DNA of 37,846 bases, taken from positions 1 through 37,846 of the forward strand of contig DVEF01000088.1 of the NCBI GenBank assembly GCA_015295805.1, written 5' to 3'. A program made the translations under genes and the position numbers. Below are positions 1 to 10,297 of the stretch, one piece after another (the stretch's first letter is position 1; every line of letters begins with the position of its first letter). This DNA comes from Geminocystis sp. M7585_C2015_104 (GTDB lineage: Bacteria; Cyanobacteriota; Cyanobacteriia; Cyanobacteriales; Cyanobacteriaceae). The notes beneath the pieces are model-generated. The model saw nothing but the letters and a program-made list of their open reading frames with translations, made no database searches and was not told the DNA's origin.

Positions 1-189
1 GCAGGGATTATACTTCCCAATGGCAGTATGTATTTGGAATCGACATGGGGAAAATAATGAGCTTACCTAATAATGACAGTAGATACACAGATTTGACGTC
101 GTGGGGGGAGGTGAGGATTTCATTTTACTGCTAAATACCAGGGATTCGGGGTTATTTCCATTACTTATTCGCTGACAAAAGGCTGTCTA

Positions 190-1284
190 TCAGGAAGAAT
201 AACGATAACGATAATAGGCTGCACAAGCGCCTTCGGAGGAGACCATTGGCGCGCCTAGGGGATTTTCCGGAGTGCATTTTAATCCAAATGCTTCACATTG
301 ATATGGTTTTTTTATTCCTTGCAAAATTTCGCCTCCAATGCAAGGATTATCATCCCAATGGGGTTCAATTTCAGGAGATATGCCAAACTTTAATATACAG
401 TCAAATGAGGCATAATCTTTCCTCAGTTTCAAACCACTGTTGGGAATTATTCCTATACCCCGCCAGTTATAATCACTTGTTTCAAACACCTCTTCTACTA
501 TTTTTTTTGCCAGGATATTTCCCTCTTTTTTCACGCATCTTCTGTACTGATTTTCCACCCTATAAGTTTTATTTTCCAGTTGCTGGATACACATGTAAAT
601 CCCCTGTATAATATCCAGAGGCTCAAAACCAGTCACGACTATTGGGATTTTATATTCATGACATATAGACTCGTATTCATGATAACCCCTGACAGTACAA
701 ACGTGTCCTGCCGCTAAAAAACCCTGAATTTTACACTGGGGGGAAGATAAAATTGCCCTCATGGCCGGTGGCACTAAAACATGAGAAACTAGAAGAGAAA
801 AATTGGTTATCCCCTGTCTTTTTGCCTGATATACAGTCATGGCGGTGGTGGGGGCGGTAGTTTCAAATCCTACAGCTAAAAATACGACCTCCCTATGAGG
901 GTTTTCCCTGGCAATTTTAAGACTGTCTAGAGGGGAATAAAGAATACGAATATCCCCCCCTTTCCCCTTGACAGAAAGCAAATCCGTTTTACTCCCTGGC
1001 ACTCTTAACATATCACCAAAGGAGCATAAAATCACATTTTCCTGGGAGGCTATTGACACGGCTATGTCTATTATGCGAACATCAGTTACACATACGGGAC
1101 AACCAGGACCGTGTATTAACGAGATTTCGGGGGGCAGCAGCTGATCTAATCCGTATTTTAGGATAGAATGAGTTTGTCCTCCACAAACCTCCATAATTTG
1201 CCATGGTTGAGTAATAATTTCCTGGATAGCCTGGCGATATTTTTCTACTAGGGTATTCTGACGATATTCGTCTACAAATCTCAT
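190..1284 (-). CDS. hypD: Hydrogenase maturation protein HypD
   Basis: HypD is an iron-sulfur protein that works with HypC as the scaffold on which the Fe(CN)2CO group of NiFe hydrogenase is built in the cytoplasm. The 364-residue product has the family motifs in order: CGGQTHS at residues 34-40, GPGCPVC around 59-65, a GFETTAPT motif, and a cysteine-rich C-terminus ([12 protein letters not shown]) that ligates the 4Fe-4S cluster. The start is set at the ATG at 1284 because the protein then begins MRFVDEYR, as is usual; 46 further in-frame codons upstream would overlap hypE and look non-coding. It is divergent from hypE across 78 bp, so the two maturation genes probably share a control region. 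A possible minus-strand promoter there is TTGTTT, 17 bp, TATAAC. This implies a NiFe hydrogenase elsewhere in the genome. Confidence 0.97.
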   Translation of the reverse strand: MRFVDEYRQNTLVEKYRQAIQEIITQPWQIMEVCGGQTHSILKYGLDQLLPPEISLIHGPGCPVCVTDVRIIDIAVSIASQENVILCSFGDMLRVPGSKTDLLSVKGKGGDIRILYSPLDSLKIARENPHREVVFLAVGFETTAPTTAMTVYQAKRQGITNFSLLVSHVLVPPAMRAILSSPQCKIQGFLAAGHVCTVRGYHEYESICHEYKIPIVVTGFEPLDIIQGIYMCIQQLENKTYRVENQYRRCVKKEGNILAKKIVEEVFETSDYNWRGIGIIPNSGLKLRKDYASFDCILKFGISPEIEPHWDDNPCIGGEILQGIKKPYQCEAFGLKCTPENPLGAPMVSSEGACAAYYRYRYSS

Positions 1285-1362
1285 TGGCTTACCCGTTTTT
1301 TTGTTATAGTTTTTGCTTATCCTATAAACAAGTAGGGACACTACTAAGTATAATGGAGGAAC

Positions 1363-2409
1363 ATGGAGAGGGAAAAAAATTTTATTCTCAACTGCCCCTT
1401 GCCTATAGATAAATACACACATGTTTTAATGGCCCACGGTGGAGGGGGCAAGTTAATGCATCAGTTAATTGAGCAACTTTTTTTGGCCAGTTTTCCCCCG
1501 CCAAATTCAGTGACTCATGATTCTGTAACCTTAAATTTTAACGGAAAGAAGATGGCCTTCACCACCGATTCCTACGTGGTAAATCCCCTTTTTTTTCCAG
1601 GAGGGGATATTGGATTGATGGCAGTATATGGCACAGTTAATGATTTGGCAATGGTGGGGGCTAAACCTTTATACTTGAGTTTGGGTCTTATAATAGAAGA
1701 GGGATTATCCATTGATACTCTATGGAAAATAGTAAAATCCATTAAGCAGGCGGCGGAAATTTGTCAAGTGAGTATCGTGACAGGAGACACCAAGGTAGTA
1801 GAAAAAGGCAAGGGAGACGGGATATTTATAAATACCAGTGGCGTGGGAATTATTGAACACAATTTAGAGATAAATCCCCTGGCAATTCAGGAAGAGGATG
1901 TGATTATTTTGAGTGGGGATATTGGTAGACATGGAATTGCCATCATGGCGGTAAGGGAAGCATTAGAATTTGAAACCAGTATCGAAAGTGATTGCGCGCC
2001 CCTGCATTATACTGTTTTAGAGCTCATCAAGGAGGGTATAGAAATCCACTGTTTGCGCGACTTAACAAGAGGTGGGTTGGCTTCTGCTTTGAATGAAATA
2101 GCCATAGCCGGTAAATGGGAAATGACTATAGAAGAAGACTCTATCATAGTAACAGAAGAAGTAAAAGGCGCCTGTGAGATTCTAGGATTTGATGCTTTAT
2201 ATGTAGCCAATGAGGGGAGATTTGTTGTGTTTACCCCAGAAAAATTTGCTGAGAAAACTCTGTCCATATTGCAAAAAGAAAACCCCCACGCTAGGATTAT
2301 TGGGAGGGTGAAAAAGGCTCACAGGGGGGTAGTGGTTTTAAATACGGTTATGGGAAGTAAAAGAGTCATTGATATGCTCTCAGGAGAACAATTGCCGAGA
2401 ATCTGTTAA
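1363..2409 (+). CDS. hypE: Hydrogenase maturation carbamoyl dehydratase HypE
   Basis: HypE dehydrates the thiocarbamate that HypF places on its C-terminal cysteine, giving the thiocyanate that supplies the cyanide ligands of the NiFe site. The 348-residue protein has the AIR-synthase/PurM-like fold: an early AHGGGGK motif, a TTDSYVV segment, the [11 protein letters not shown] nucleotide-binding loop, and [10 protein letters not shown] in the second half. It ends in PRIC, the invariant carbamoylated C-terminus, so the reading frame is complete and probably active. A GGAGG sits just before the ATG. A TATAAT lies at 1349-1354, only 8 bp from the start codon, so the transcript may have almost no leader. 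It is divergent from hypD. Confidence 0.97.
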   Translation: MEREKNFILNCPLPIDKYTHVLMAHGGGGKLMHQLIEQLFLASFPPPNSVTHDSVTLNFNGKKMAFTTDSYVVNPLFFPGGDIGLMAVYGTVNDLAMVGAKPLYLSLGLIIEEGLSIDTLWKIVKSIKQAAEICQVSIVTGDTKVVEKGKGDGIFINTSGVGIIEHNLEINPLAIQEEDVIILSGDIGRHGIAIMAVREALEFETSIESDCAPLHYTVLELIKEGIEIHCLRDLTRGGLASALNEIAIAGKWEMTIEEDSIIVTEEVKGACEILGFDALYVANEGRFVVFTPEKFAEKTLSILQKENPHARIIGRVKKAHRGVVVLNTVMGSKRVIDMLSGEQLPRIC

Positions 2410-2494
2410 AATGCTATAGTGCCGATTATGGTACTTAAAAAATCCTAGAAGGAGACTTAGTCACCGTTGCCTAGTTTTAAAACCAGCCGGGTAT

Positions 2495-2611
2495 TTATTT
2501 TACTCTGCCTTTCTCAAAACACCTTTTCCTGCCCTTATCGTCATAATAACAGGGGAGACTAGTTTGAACATAATCCTGTAATTCGTGGTTTGGCGGCTGA
2601 TAGGGGGGCAT
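2495..2611 (-). CDS. Small hypothetical protein, 38 aa (or 45 aa from an upstream GTG)
   Basis: This is a short minus-strand frame convergent with hypE. From the ATG at 2611 it encodes 38 residues beginning MPPYQPPNHELQDYV and ending in KRCFEKGRVK, with a CYYDDKGRKRC core. An in-frame GTG at 2632 would add seven residues (VAAFVDD), and the next stop lies just upstream. A TATAAT at 2649-2654 lies about 38 bp before the ATG, which gives a sensible leader. The composition (balanced charges, a tyrosine-rich core with two cysteines) looks like a real soluble peptide rather than random translation. I do not recognise the family. The start codon is uncertain and neither candidate has a clear Shine-Dalgarno sequence. 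Confidence 0.5.
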   Translation of the reverse strand: MPPYQPPNHELQDYVQTSLPCYYDDKGRKRCFEKGRVK

Positions 2612-2648
2612 GTCGTCGACAAAAGCAGCCACGCAAATACCAACGCCG

Positions 2649-2675
2649 ATTATACCCTATTTGTTATGTAATCAA
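2649..2675 (-). promoter_or_regulatory. Putative promoter of the 38-aa small ORF
   Basis: On the minus strand there is a perfect TATAAT -10 box (2649-2654) preceded by TTGATT (2670-2675) at a 15-bp spacing, which is shorter than ideal. Transcription would begin near 2642, about 30 nt before the ATG at 2611. Confidence 0.4.
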
Positions 2676-2945
2676 TAAATTCCTATAACACTTACTTAAC
2701 ATAAGTTAACACGCACCCGGTAATTGTAATTTTTTGTTTCAACGAACCCTAAACACAACACTGATTTTGTTAGGGAGAATAAGAAGGAAAATGATTGCAC
2801 TATAGAGTCAGCCTAGAGAGAGGAAAAACAAAAAATTTTCCGGGGATGTTTCCCAGCCTGTGGAAAGGGAAACAAAGAGGAGGGACTGTGGAAATATCCC
2901 CCATAAAAGCTATAGAATGGAAAAGATAGTTAGAACTCCACAACT
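2676..2945. other. Non-coding region upstream of the rhomboid gene
   Basis: No open frame with coding character is visible on either strand. It contains a small inverted repeat TTAAC-ATAA-GTTAA (2696-2709) that could be an operator, and a purine-rich stretch from about 2770 to 2890. It presumably holds the promoter of the rhomboid gene, but I could not pick a convincing -35/-10 pair. Confidence 0.4.
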
Positions 2946-3521
2946 ATGAGCAATAATGAGTTAAAAGCCTTGGCAAAAGAGGTAAAAACCCAATTTACCA
3001 TCCTGGGCAGCATTGTGGCAGTTTTCTGGTTTGTGCACATTATCAATGCCACTTTTTTTAACTACCGTCTCAATTATTATGGCATCTCCCCCAGAAATTT
3101 AACAGGATTAAGGGGTGTGGTTTTCGCACCATTTTTACACGGAGATTATTTTCATCTTCTTGCCAACACTACCCCCTTTCTGATACTAGGTTTTTTATGC
3201 ATGCTAAGGGAGACTAGCGACTTCTTTGTTGTGAGTCTATTGTCCATGCTAACTAGTGGTTTGGGGGTTTGGCTTTTTTCGCCAAGATATTCTATCACAG
3301 TAGGGGCAAGTGGCGTTATTTTCGGCTACCTTGGCTTTCTGCTGTTTAGGGGTTTATTCAAAAAAAACATTCCTTCCATTGCTGTGTCTTTAATGGTATT
3401 TTTCCTCTACGGTAGCATGATTTGGGGGGTACTACCCTCTTCCCCCTATATATCTTGGCAAGGGCATTTTTTCGGCTTCCTCGGTGGTGTATTAGCCGCC
3501 AAATTACTTCCTAGCAAATAA
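2946..3521 (+). CDS. Rhomboid family intramembrane serine protease
   Basis: Rhomboid proteases cleave transmembrane substrates inside the bilayer. The 191-residue protein is almost entirely membrane helices, about six. The catalytic dyad is visible: GASG with Ser122 and GHFFG with His174. HLLAN (residues 70-74) supplies the conserved HxxxN of helix 2. The length fits the minimal six-helix bacterial rhomboid without extra domains. The substrate cannot be inferred. The ribE start codon follows 15 bp after the stop, so the two genes are probably co-transcribed, although no functional link between them is known to me. Confidence 0.93.
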   Translation: MSNNELKALAKEVKTQFTILGSIVAVFWFVHIINATFFNYRLNYYGISPRNLTGLRGVVFAPFLHGDYFHLLANTTPFLILGFLCMLRETSDFFVVSLLSMLTSGLGVWLFSPRYSITVGASGVIFGYLGFLLFRGLFKKNIPSIAVSLMVFFLYGSMIWGVLPSSPYISWQGHFFGFLGGVLAAKLLPSK

Positions 3522-3536
3522 CTGTTTTTGATTAAA

Positions 3537-4241
3537 ATGTTTACGGGATTAATACAGGCAAAAGGCACAATAAAATTACTGGGAAACAATCTCTACCAGG
3601 TAGCAGTGGAGGAAGACAAGAGGGAAACTATCACTGCCGATTTAGCAATAGGGGATAGTGTTGCAGTAGATGGAATTTGTCTAACAGTGGAAGAGATAAC
3701 CACCACTGGCTTTACTGCCACCGCCTCCCCTGAAACCCTAAAACGCACCACCCTAAGTCAAACTAGCATGAGAGGCAAGATTGTCAATCTAGAAACCTCC
3801 TTAAGAGTCGGGAGTAAGATTGGTGGACATTTTGTCAGTGGACACGTAGACGGTATTGGCAGTTTAGCACAATCTGTCAAAAAACAGCAATCCTGGGAGA
3901 TGACTTTTACACCCCCCACCAGTCTACAAAAACAGTGGCAAACACACATTGCCCCCTATATAGTTTTCAAGGGGAGTATCGCTGTCAATGGCATTAGTCT
4001 CACTATAGCCGACTGTGACGAAGGAGGCAGTTGGTTTACTGTGGCAGTAATACCTCACACCTACTTTCAAACTAATCTTTCCCTTCTGCAACCTGGTGAC
4101 TGGGTAAATTTAGAAACAGACATCCTGGCCAAGTATGTAAGTAGATTTCTCCGTCATTGCCCCCAACAGGATTCCCCTATCTCCACTGACATCACCCGGG
4201 AATTCTTGTTAGAAAATGGTTATATTAACTCCCTTTTTTAA
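3537..4241 (+). CDS. ribE: Riboflavin synthase, alpha subunit
   Basis: This enzyme dismutates two molecules of 6,7-dimethyl-8-ribityllumazine to riboflavin, the last step of the pathway. The 234-residue sequence has the two tandem lumazine-binding domains: it opens with the hallmark MFTGLIQ, then VAVDGICLTV and SGHVDGIG in the first domain, and IAVNGISLTI with ETDILAKYV in the second. The ATG at 3537 is chosen over a TTG three codons upstream because the family begins at MFTG. It lies directly behind the rhomboid gene. The C-terminal tail after the second domain is slightly longer than in E. coli RibE. Confidence 0.96.
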   Translation: MFTGLIQAKGTIKLLGNNLYQVAVEEDKRETITADLAIGDSVAVDGICLTVEEITTTGFTATASPETLKRTTLSQTSMRGKIVNLETSLRVGSKIGGHFVSGHVDGIGSLAQSVKKQQSWEMTFTPPTSLQKQWQTHIAPYIVFKGSIAVNGISLTIADCDEGGSWFTVAVIPHTYFQTNLSLLQPGDWVNLETDILAKYVSRFLRHCPQQDSPISTDITREFLLENGYINSLF

Positions 4242-4383
4242 CTCTCAATGTCTTTTCCGCCAAACCCGCTGATTTCTTGTATTCTAACCCACCATCTCTT
4301 GGAAAATAATCCTCATAATTTTCCCGCAACAAGCTAGAATTACAGAGAGCAAGGGGAAAGTTTTAAGAAATATTAAATGCCTA

Positions 4384-4413
4384 TTGATTTTTGTGGTTTT
4401 AAAGGAGTATAAT
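4384..4413 (+). promoter_or_regulatory. Putative gltS promoter
   Basis: TTGATT (4384-4389), an 18-bp spacer and a perfect TATAAT (4408-4413) form a plausible sigma-70-type promoter. It would give gltS a leader of roughly 285 nt. I looked for an NtcA site (GTA-N8-TAC) and saw none with the exact spacing. Confidence 0.45.
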
Positions 4414-4703
4414 GAGGCGGTGAGGAGATACAAGAAAAGGGAAAAATCATAGGAGGAAAAAGAAAAAAGGGGGGAGAGGGGAAAATAACAGGAGCAGGAG
4501 GAGAAAGGGGAGGTGGAAATAACAAGAAAAGCTCACATTTGGCCGGGAGGAGACTGCCTAGACACCGGGAATAGTGTAAAATATATCTACGCCACCTCAG
4601 GAGGAAACAGACAAGGCCGGGAGGGGTAAAACAAAACAATATTGCCCATCAAGACAAGACCAGACATTTCCGACTATTGTGCAATAGGATAACCAGTAGC
4701 AAT
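4414..4703 (+). other. Long purine-rich untranslated leader of gltS
   Basis: Between the putative promoter and the gltS ATG there is no convincing ORF. From about 4418 to 4530 the plus strand is almost all purine, with repeated GGAGG/GGGGAGA-like runs and several perfect Shine-Dalgarno-like sequences that are not followed by a usable gene. I recognised no known riboswitch. Confidence 0.4.
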
Positions 4704-7700
4704 ATGCAAAGTCAAGAGCTGATGAGAAAATACTGTGCCAAAGAAGAAGCTATAACCTTTCAAGGACAACCCTGGTTAACAAAAGAAAGAGATGCCTGTG
4801 GTGTGGGGTTGATAGCCTATCTGGAAAACCGTCAATCCCATGAACTGGTAGAGAAGGCACTAAAAGCCCTACAATGCATGGAACACAGAGGGGCCTGCGG
4901 TGCAGACAGGGACACCGGCGATGGCTCAGGCATCATGACGGGCATCCCCGTGGACATATTTAAGCCCTGGTTTGCAGAAAACAATGTGGAAATGCCCCCC
5001 GTAGGAAAATGGGCAGTGGGAATGGTGTTTCTGCCTCGGGATGAGGAAAGGGCGGCAGAAGGGCGCCAATATGTGGAAGAAATGGTAGCTAGGGAAAAAC
5101 TTATCACCCTGGGGTGGCGAAAAGTTCCCATAAACCCCGAAGTGTTGGGAAAACAAGCTAAATCCACCCTCCCCAAAATCGAACAGATTATAGTCACCTC
5201 CCCGGATGGCAGCCAAGGAGATGAACTGGAAAAACGCCTGTATATAGCAAGATCTCGTGTAGGCAAGAGACTAACTGACGACTTCTACATCTGCTCCTTC
5301 TCCAGCCGCACTATCGTATATAAGGGGCTAGTAAGGGGAGAGGTATTAGGAAAATTCTACCAAGACCTGAGCAACCCTGCCTACACCAGCCGCTGGGCAG
5401 TATTCCACCGCCGCTTCAGCACTAACACAGTGCCCAAATGGCCCTTCGCTCAACCCATGCGTCTGATAGGCCATAACGGCGAAATTAACACCCTTTTGGG
5501 GAATATCAACTGGATGAAGGTACGAGAGGCCAACATGGAATTGCCCGGCTGGACAGAGGAGGAATTGGAAGGCACTACCCCCATCGTCAATACCCTCAAC
5601 AGCGACTCCTATAACCTGGATAGTACCCTGGAACTACTGGTGAGAACGGGGCGTAGTATTCCAGAGGCCCTCATGATCCTCATCCCGGAGGCCTACCAAA
5701 ACCAGCCGGAACTGGAAAAATACCCCGAAATAGTAGACTTCTACGAGTACTATAGCGGTTTGATGGAAGCCTGGGATGGCCCCGCCTTACTGGCCTTCAG
5801 CGAAGGGAAAACAGTTGGAGCCTGTTTGGACCGCAACGGACTACGGCCTGCCCGCTATGCTATCACCCGCGACGGCTGTGTGGTGGTGGCCTCAGAAGCC
5901 GGAGTTGTACCCCTGCCCGAGGCAGAAATCATCGAAAAGGGTAAACTGGGTCCCGGGCAAATGATTGTAGTAGACTTGGAAAACAATGTATTACTAAAAA
6001 ACTGGGAAATAAAACAAAAAATAGCAGCAGCAAAACCCTACGGCCAATGGCTGAAACAATATCGTCGTCGTTTGTCCCTATCCCCTTTCACCCCCACCCA
6101 GTCCAGACGGGCGGAAGAGGAACTAGTGCGCCTCCAAACCTCCTTTGGCTACAGTGCCGAAGATTTAGAAATGATTATCATCCCCATGGCGTTGGAAGGA
6201 AAAGAGCCTACCTTCTGTATGGGAGATGATATACCCCTGGCAGTATTGTCAGATAAACCTCGTCTTTTGTACGACTACTTCAAGCAACGCTTCGCTCAGG
6301 TGACAAATCCGGCTATTGACCCCCTGCGGGAAAGTCTAGTAATGTCGTTGGAAATGCATCTGGGATCCAGGGGGAATCTATTAGACGTTCAGCCAGAAAG
6401 TGCCCACACCCTCGTTATACCATCCCCTGTATTGTCTGATGCTGACCTGGAGGCGTTAAAACAACAGTCGGAATTCCCCTGTAAACAATTGTCCACCCTT
6501 TTCCCCATCGCCGATGGTCCTGAGGGCTTCAAAGCCTCCCTGGCAAGACTGGGTGAAGAAGCTACAAGGGCAGTAGAAGAAGGCTATCAAATTCTCATCC
6601 TCAGTGACAGGGTGGGACAAATCGGCACTGAGTACTCCTATATACCACCCCTGTTGGCAGTAGGGGCAGTCCACCACCACCTCATCAGAGAGGGATTACG
6701 TCTTAAAACCTCCCTCATAGTAGATACCGCCCAGTGTTGGAGCACCCACCACTTTGCCTGTCTCATCGGCTATGGGGCATCGGCCGTATGCCCCTATCTC
6801 ACCTGGGAAACTATCGCCGCCTGGTGGCATGACGGCAAAACCCGGAAACTCATGGAAAATGGGAAAATCGAGGCCATCAGCGAGGTGGAGGCCTTCCAAC
6901 GCTACCGCAAGGCAGTAGAGGCAGGCTTACTGAAAATCCTCTCGAAAATGGGCATCTCCCTCCTCTCCTCCTACCATGGAGCGCAGATTTTTGAGTGTAT
7001 TGGATTAGGCCCTGATGTGATAGACTTGGCCTTTGAAGGCACCACTAGCCGTGTGGGGGGCCTAAGTCTGGCAGAAGTGGCCAACGAGGTTATCTCCTTC
7101 CACCAAAGGGCTTTCCCTGAATTACAAGCCAAAAAGCTAGAAAACTACGGCTATATCAACTACAAAAAAGGCGGCGAATACCACATGAATTCCCCCGAAA
7201 TGGCCAAACTGCTACACGAGGCAGTGAGGGCCTATGGCACTCAGAAGGGCTATGACCATTATGAATGGTATCGTCGCTATCTAGAAGAGCGCCCCGCTAC
7301 CGCCCTCCGGGATTTGTTGGAGTTCAAGTCTGACAGGCAACCTATCCCCCTAGAAGAGGTGGAACCGATAGAAAACATTCTCCCCCGCTTCTGCACCGGC
7401 GGCATGTCTCTGGGGGCATTGAGTCAAGAAGCCCATGAGACCCTGGCCATCGCTATGAATCGCATCGGTGGTAAGTCTAACTCCGGCGAGGGGGGAGAAG
7501 ACCCTAAACGCTACCATATAATCAACGATGTGGATGAAAATGGCTATAGCCCCTCTTTTCCCCACCTAAAAGGACTTAAAAACGGCGACTGTGCCTCCTC
7601 CGCCATCAAACAAATAGCCTCCGGCCGTTTCGGTGTAACCCCAGAATACCTCATTAATGCTGAACAGCTGGAAATCAAAATAGCCCAAGGGGCAAAACCA

Positions 7701-9326
7701 GGGGAAGGTGGCCAGTTACCGGGCAAGAAGGTAAGCGAGTATATCGCTATGTTACGACGCTCTAAACCCGGTGTCACCCTCATCTCCCCCCCACCCCACC
7801 ACGACATCTACTCCATCGAAGACTTGGCCCAACTCATCTACGATTTACACCAAATTAACCCCACCGCCAAGGTATCCGTCAAACTGGTAGCCTCCGTAGG
7901 AATTGGCACTATCGCCGCCGGGGTGGCCAAAGCCAACGCCGATATCATCCAAATCTCCGGTCATGACGGCGGCACAGGCGCATCCCCCCTCAGCTCCATC
8001 AAACATGCCGGCAGCCCCTGGGAATTGGGTCTAACTGAAGTACATCGTACTCTCATTGAAAACCAACTGAGGGACCGGGTAATCCTGCGAGTAGATGGGG
8101 GATTGCGTACTGGTTGGGATGTGGTTATGGCCGCCCTCATGGGAGCCGAAGAATACGGCTTTGGCAGCATCGCCATGATCGCCGAGGGCTGTATTATGGC
8201 AAGGGTGTGTCATACTAATCAGTGTCCAGTAGGGGTGGCAACCCAGGAGGAACGTCTTCGTAAGCGCTTCCCAGGCGTGCCCCAGGATGTTGTCAATTTC
8301 TTCTACCTCATCGCCGAGGAAATACGTTCTATCTTGGCCAAGTTGGGGTATCGTAGTCTCGATGAAATAATAGGTCGTGCAGACCTACTTCAGTACCGTC
8401 AATCGGTGAAACTGGCCAAAACTTCCTCCCTCAATCTGGACTGCCTACTCCAGCTGCCAGATGTGAAGCACCAGCGCGAGTGGTTAAATCATGGCCCAGC
8501 CCACAGTAATGGTCATGTATTAGACGATGATATACTTGCCGACGCCGACATCCAAGATGCCATCGAAAATCACGGCACTGTCACTAAGCATATTAAGATT
8601 GTAAATACAGACCGCTCTGTGGGGGCAAGAATAGCCGGTGTCATCGCCCGCAAATACGGAGATACTGGCTTTTTGGGTAACATACAGTTGAGGTTCAAAG
8701 GTACTGCGGGGCAGAGTTTCGGCGCCTTCAACATCCAGGGAGTACACCTGTATCTGGAAGGGGAAGCCAATGACTATGTGGGCAAGGGCATGAATGGTGG
8801 CGAGATTGTCATTGTGCCCCCCGCCGAAGCCACCATAGCCCCCGAAGACAACGTCATCCTCGGTAATACCTGTCTCTATGGTGCTACCGGTGGCTGTCTC
8901 TATGCCAATGGCCGTGCTGGTGAACGTTTTGCTGTCCGTAATTCCAAGGCTACAGCCGTAATCGAGGGAGCCGGCGATCACTGTTGTGAATACATGACTG
9001 GTGGCGTGGTGGTGGTTTTAGGCTCTGTAGGACGGAATGTAGGGGCAGGTATGACAGGGGGCTTGGCATACTTCCTGGATGAAGAGGGCAATTTCCCCGC
9101 CTTCGTAAACCCCGAAATCGTCAAAATCCAGCGGATTTGCACCCCCGCCGCCGAGGCCCAATTAAAACAATTAATTGCTAATCACGTTCAAAAGACTGGC
9201 AGCAGAAAGGGTAAATTGATTCTAGATAATTGGGATGAGTATCTGCCAAGATTCTGGCAGGTGTATCCGCCATCCGAGGCCGATAGCCCTGAGGTTAAGC
9301 CTCAAAAACAACTGACTGTTGTCTAG
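4704..9326 (+). CDS. gltS: Ferredoxin-dependent glutamate synthase (Fd-GOGAT)
   Basis: This enzyme transfers the amide of glutamine to 2-oxoglutarate using photosynthetically reduced ferredoxin, completing the GS-GOGAT cycle (also called glsF in Synechocystis). The 1540-residue protein has the full architecture. A short propeptide ends before the N-terminal nucleophile Cys32 of the class II glutaminase domain (ACGVG). The central domain follows, then the FMN-binding synthase domain with SNSGEGGED and [10 protein letters not shown]. The 3Fe-4S cluster cysteines are C1163, C1169 and C1174 (C-x5-C-x4-C), and the C-terminal GXGXG beta-helix ends the protein. The sequence resembles the ferredoxin class, and no gltD-type small subunit lies nearby. 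The start is the ATG at 4704; a TTG at 4677 would add nine residues to a propeptide that is removed anyway. A terminator follows directly, so it is probably monocistronic. Confidence 0.97.
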   Translation: MQSQELMRKYCAKEEAITFQGQPWLTKERDACGVGLIAYLENRQSHELVEKALKALQCMEHRGACGADRDTGDGSGIMTGIPVDIFKPWFAENNVEMPPVGKWAVGMVFLPRDEERAAEGRQYVEEMVAREKLITLGWRKVPINPEVLGKQAKSTLPKIEQIIVTSPDGSQGDELEKRLYIARSRVGKRLTDDFYICSFSSRTIVYKGLVRGEVLGKFYQDLSNPAYTSRWAVFHRRFSTNTVPKWPFAQPMRLIGHNGEINTLLGNINWMKVREANMELPGWTEEELEGTTPIVNTLNSDSYNLDSTLELLVRTGRSIPEALMILIPEAYQNQPELEKYPEIVDFYEYYSGLMEAWDGPALLAFSEGKTVGACLDRNGLRPARYAITRDGCVVVASEAGVVPLPEAEIIEKGKLGPGQMIVVDLENNVLLKNWEIKQKIAAAKPYGQWLKQYRRRLSLSPFTPTQSRRAEEELVRLQTSFGYSAEDLEMIIIPMALEGKEPTFCMGDDIPLAVLSDKPRLLYDYFKQRFAQVTNPAIDPLRESLVMSLEMHLGSRGNLLDVQPESAHTLVIPSPVLSDADLEALKQQSEFPCKQLSTLFPIADGPEGFKASLARLGEEATRAVEEGYQILILSDRVGQIGTEYSYIPPLLAVGAVHHHLIREGLRLKTSLIVDTAQCWSTHHFACLIGYGASAVCPYLTWETIAAWWHDGKTRKLMENGKIEAISEVEAFQRYRKAVEAGLLKILSKMGISLLSSYHGAQIFECIGLGPDVIDLAFEGTTSRVGGLSLAEVANEVISFHQRAFPELQAKKLENYGYINYKKGGEYHMNSPEMAKLLHEAVRAYGTQKGYDHYEWYRRYLEERPATALRDLLEFKSDRQPIPLEEVEPIENILPRFCTGGMSLGALSQEAHETLAIAMNRIGGKSNSGEGGEDPKRYHIINDVDENGYSPSFPHLKGLKNGDCASSAIKQIASGRFGVTPEYLINAEQLEIKIAQGAKPGEGGQLPGKKVSEYIAMLRRSKPGVTLISPPPHHDIYSIEDLAQLIYDLHQINPTAKVSVKLVASVGIGTIAAGVAKANADIIQISGHDGGTGASPLSSIKHAGSPWELGLTEVHRTLIENQLRDRVILRVDGGLRTGWDVVMAALMGAEEYGFGSIAMIAEGCIMARVCHTNQCPVGVATQEERLRKRFPGVPQDVVNFFYLIAEEIRSILAKLGYRSLDEIIGRADLLQYRQSVKLAKTSSLNLDCLLQLPDVKHQREWLNHGPAHSNGHVLDDDILADADIQDAIENHGTVTKHIKIVNTDRSVGARIAGVIARKYGDTGFLGNIQLRFKGTAGQSFGAFNIQGVHLYLEGEANDYVGKGMNGGEIVIVPPAEATIAPEDNVILGNTCLYGATGGCLYANGRAGERFAVRNSKATAVIEGAGDHCCEYMTGGVVVVLGSVGRNVGAGMTGGLAYFLDEEGNFPAFVNPEIVKIQRICTPAAEAQLKQLIANHVQKTGSRKGKLILDNWDEYLPRFWQVYPPSEADSPEVKPQKQLTVV

Positions 9327-9336
9327 TTTTTCCTTC

Positions 9337-9378
9337 AAGCTGGGTTACTTTTACCCGGTGATCCAGCTTTTTTTTTAT
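9337..9378 (+). terminator. Rho-independent terminator of gltS
   Basis: A 7-bp stem, AAGCTGG (9337-9343) with CCAGCTT (9363-9369), runs into a run of T residues. It begins 11 bp after the gltS stop codon. The loop can also form an overlapping GGGT/ACCC pairing. Confidence 0.8.
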
Positions 9379-9477
9379 TTAAAAATGTGGAATAATTCTG
9401 CCTTATTCATGTTAGCCGACCCAGAGAATTGACCATGATTTCGAGAGATAAAGTTTAGGGAATAAGTGAGGGGAAAT

Positions 9478-10179
9478 TTATAATTGGGGAAGCAGAGAAA
9501 CCTCCCTGTCTAAAGCCTCCTTTAAGGCAGCAGTAAGACGAATACTAGTCTGGCGAGGAGTGTCTGCTAAGTAGTAACTCACCCTCAAACCCCTGCCTAC
9601 CCTCACCCACACCCGACAACCACGACGGGGAATGGCCTCACTATACCTGATGGCAACGGGTAGTATTTTTAAGTCCACCTCTGGATAATTCATAGCCACC
9701 TCCGCCGCCACCTTCCCCAATCCCCTTTTTAAAGGTTGTACTTCGGATGTACGGAAAATGCCACCCTCTGGGAAAATTACTACCATCTCCCCCCTTGTCA
9801 GCAACTCATAGGTGTGGGTAAGACTACTTAATTCCGGACGCTCTGTATTTACAGGAAATCCCCCCAGACGCCGAATAAACCACCCCTGTATCCCCTTCAT
9901 CTCATTAGCAGACACCATAAAGTGGGGATCTCTTCCACTTACTAGTCTTCCAGTGGCATATGGTACTATTAAAGCATCCCAACGAGAGCGATGGGTAGGC
10001 GCCACAATAACTGCCCCCTCTTTGGGTACATTTTCTTTTCCTTCTACTACAATCTCCTTGAAGAAAAAAGGAAAAACAAGCCCTCTTATCAGGGGATAGG
10101 CAATCCTTACCAGCCACGGTGACACCCGTGAGGTTAATGGTGACTTGTCTTGACTCCCTTGGACTGTTTCTGTAACCAT
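9478..10179 (-). CDS. plsC: 1-acyl-sn-glycerol-3-phosphate acyltransferase family protein
   Basis: PlsC-type enzymes acylate lysophosphatidate to phosphatidate in membrane lipid synthesis. The 233-residue protein has the catalytic H-x4-D box (HRSRWD, residues 63-68) and the FPEGG phosphate-binding motif (136-140). A hydrophobic segment around residues 28-40 would anchor it to the membrane. The start is the ATG at 10179, preceded by GAGG at 9 bp; the TTG at 10197 has no such support. It lies 118 bp downstream of folD on the same strand with a hairpin between them. The genome may hold other plsC paralogues, so the acyl specificity is not certain. Confidence 0.88.
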   Translation of the reverse strand: MVTETVQGSQDKSPLTSRVSPWLVRIAYPLIRGLVFPFFFKEIVVEGKENVPKEGAVIVAPTHRSRWDALIVPYATGRLVSGRDPHFMVSANEMKGIQGWFIRRLGGFPVNTERPELSSLTHTYELLTRGEMVVIFPEGGIFRTSEVQPLKRGLGKVAAEVAMNYPEVDLKILPVAIRYSEAIPRRGCRVWVRVGRGLRVSYYLADTPRQTSIRLTAALKEALDREVSLLPQL

Positions 10180-10250
10180 CTTAACAGGCCTCAACAAAAC
10201 CTCCTATTCCCAGTGAAAACCATTTGTCCCTCTTTTTGCCACCTGATTAG

Positions 10251-10281
10251 GACACTTTTGCCACTGTTACAGGAAAGTGTC
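10251..10281 (-). other. Hairpin between folD and plsC
   Basis: A perfect 8-bp inverted repeat, GACACTTT (10251-10258) and AAAGTGTC (10274-10281), surrounds a 15-nt loop in the folD-plsC intergenic space. No T-tract follows on the minus strand, so it is more likely an RNA processing or stability element than an intrinsic terminator. Confidence 0.45.
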
Positions 10282-10297
10282 ACCCCCCATACCACCT

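Noticed and set aside
1-57. Possible C-terminal tail of a truncated plus-strand gene (19 codons then TAA)
   Set aside because: Too short; another frame is equally open, so no call can be supported.
246-611. 121-aa plus-strand frame inside hypD
   Set aside because: It is the shadow of a well-supported gene on the other strand and has no coding character.
1285-1422. Upstream extension of hypD by 46 codons
   Set aside because: It overlaps the divergent hypE start, is not homologous to HypD, and the ATG at 1284 gives the standard N-terminus.
4576-4592. NtcA-like GTA...TAC palindrome upstream of gltS
   Set aside because: The spacing between GTA and TAC is 9 rather than 8 bases, and it lies downstream of the predicted start site.
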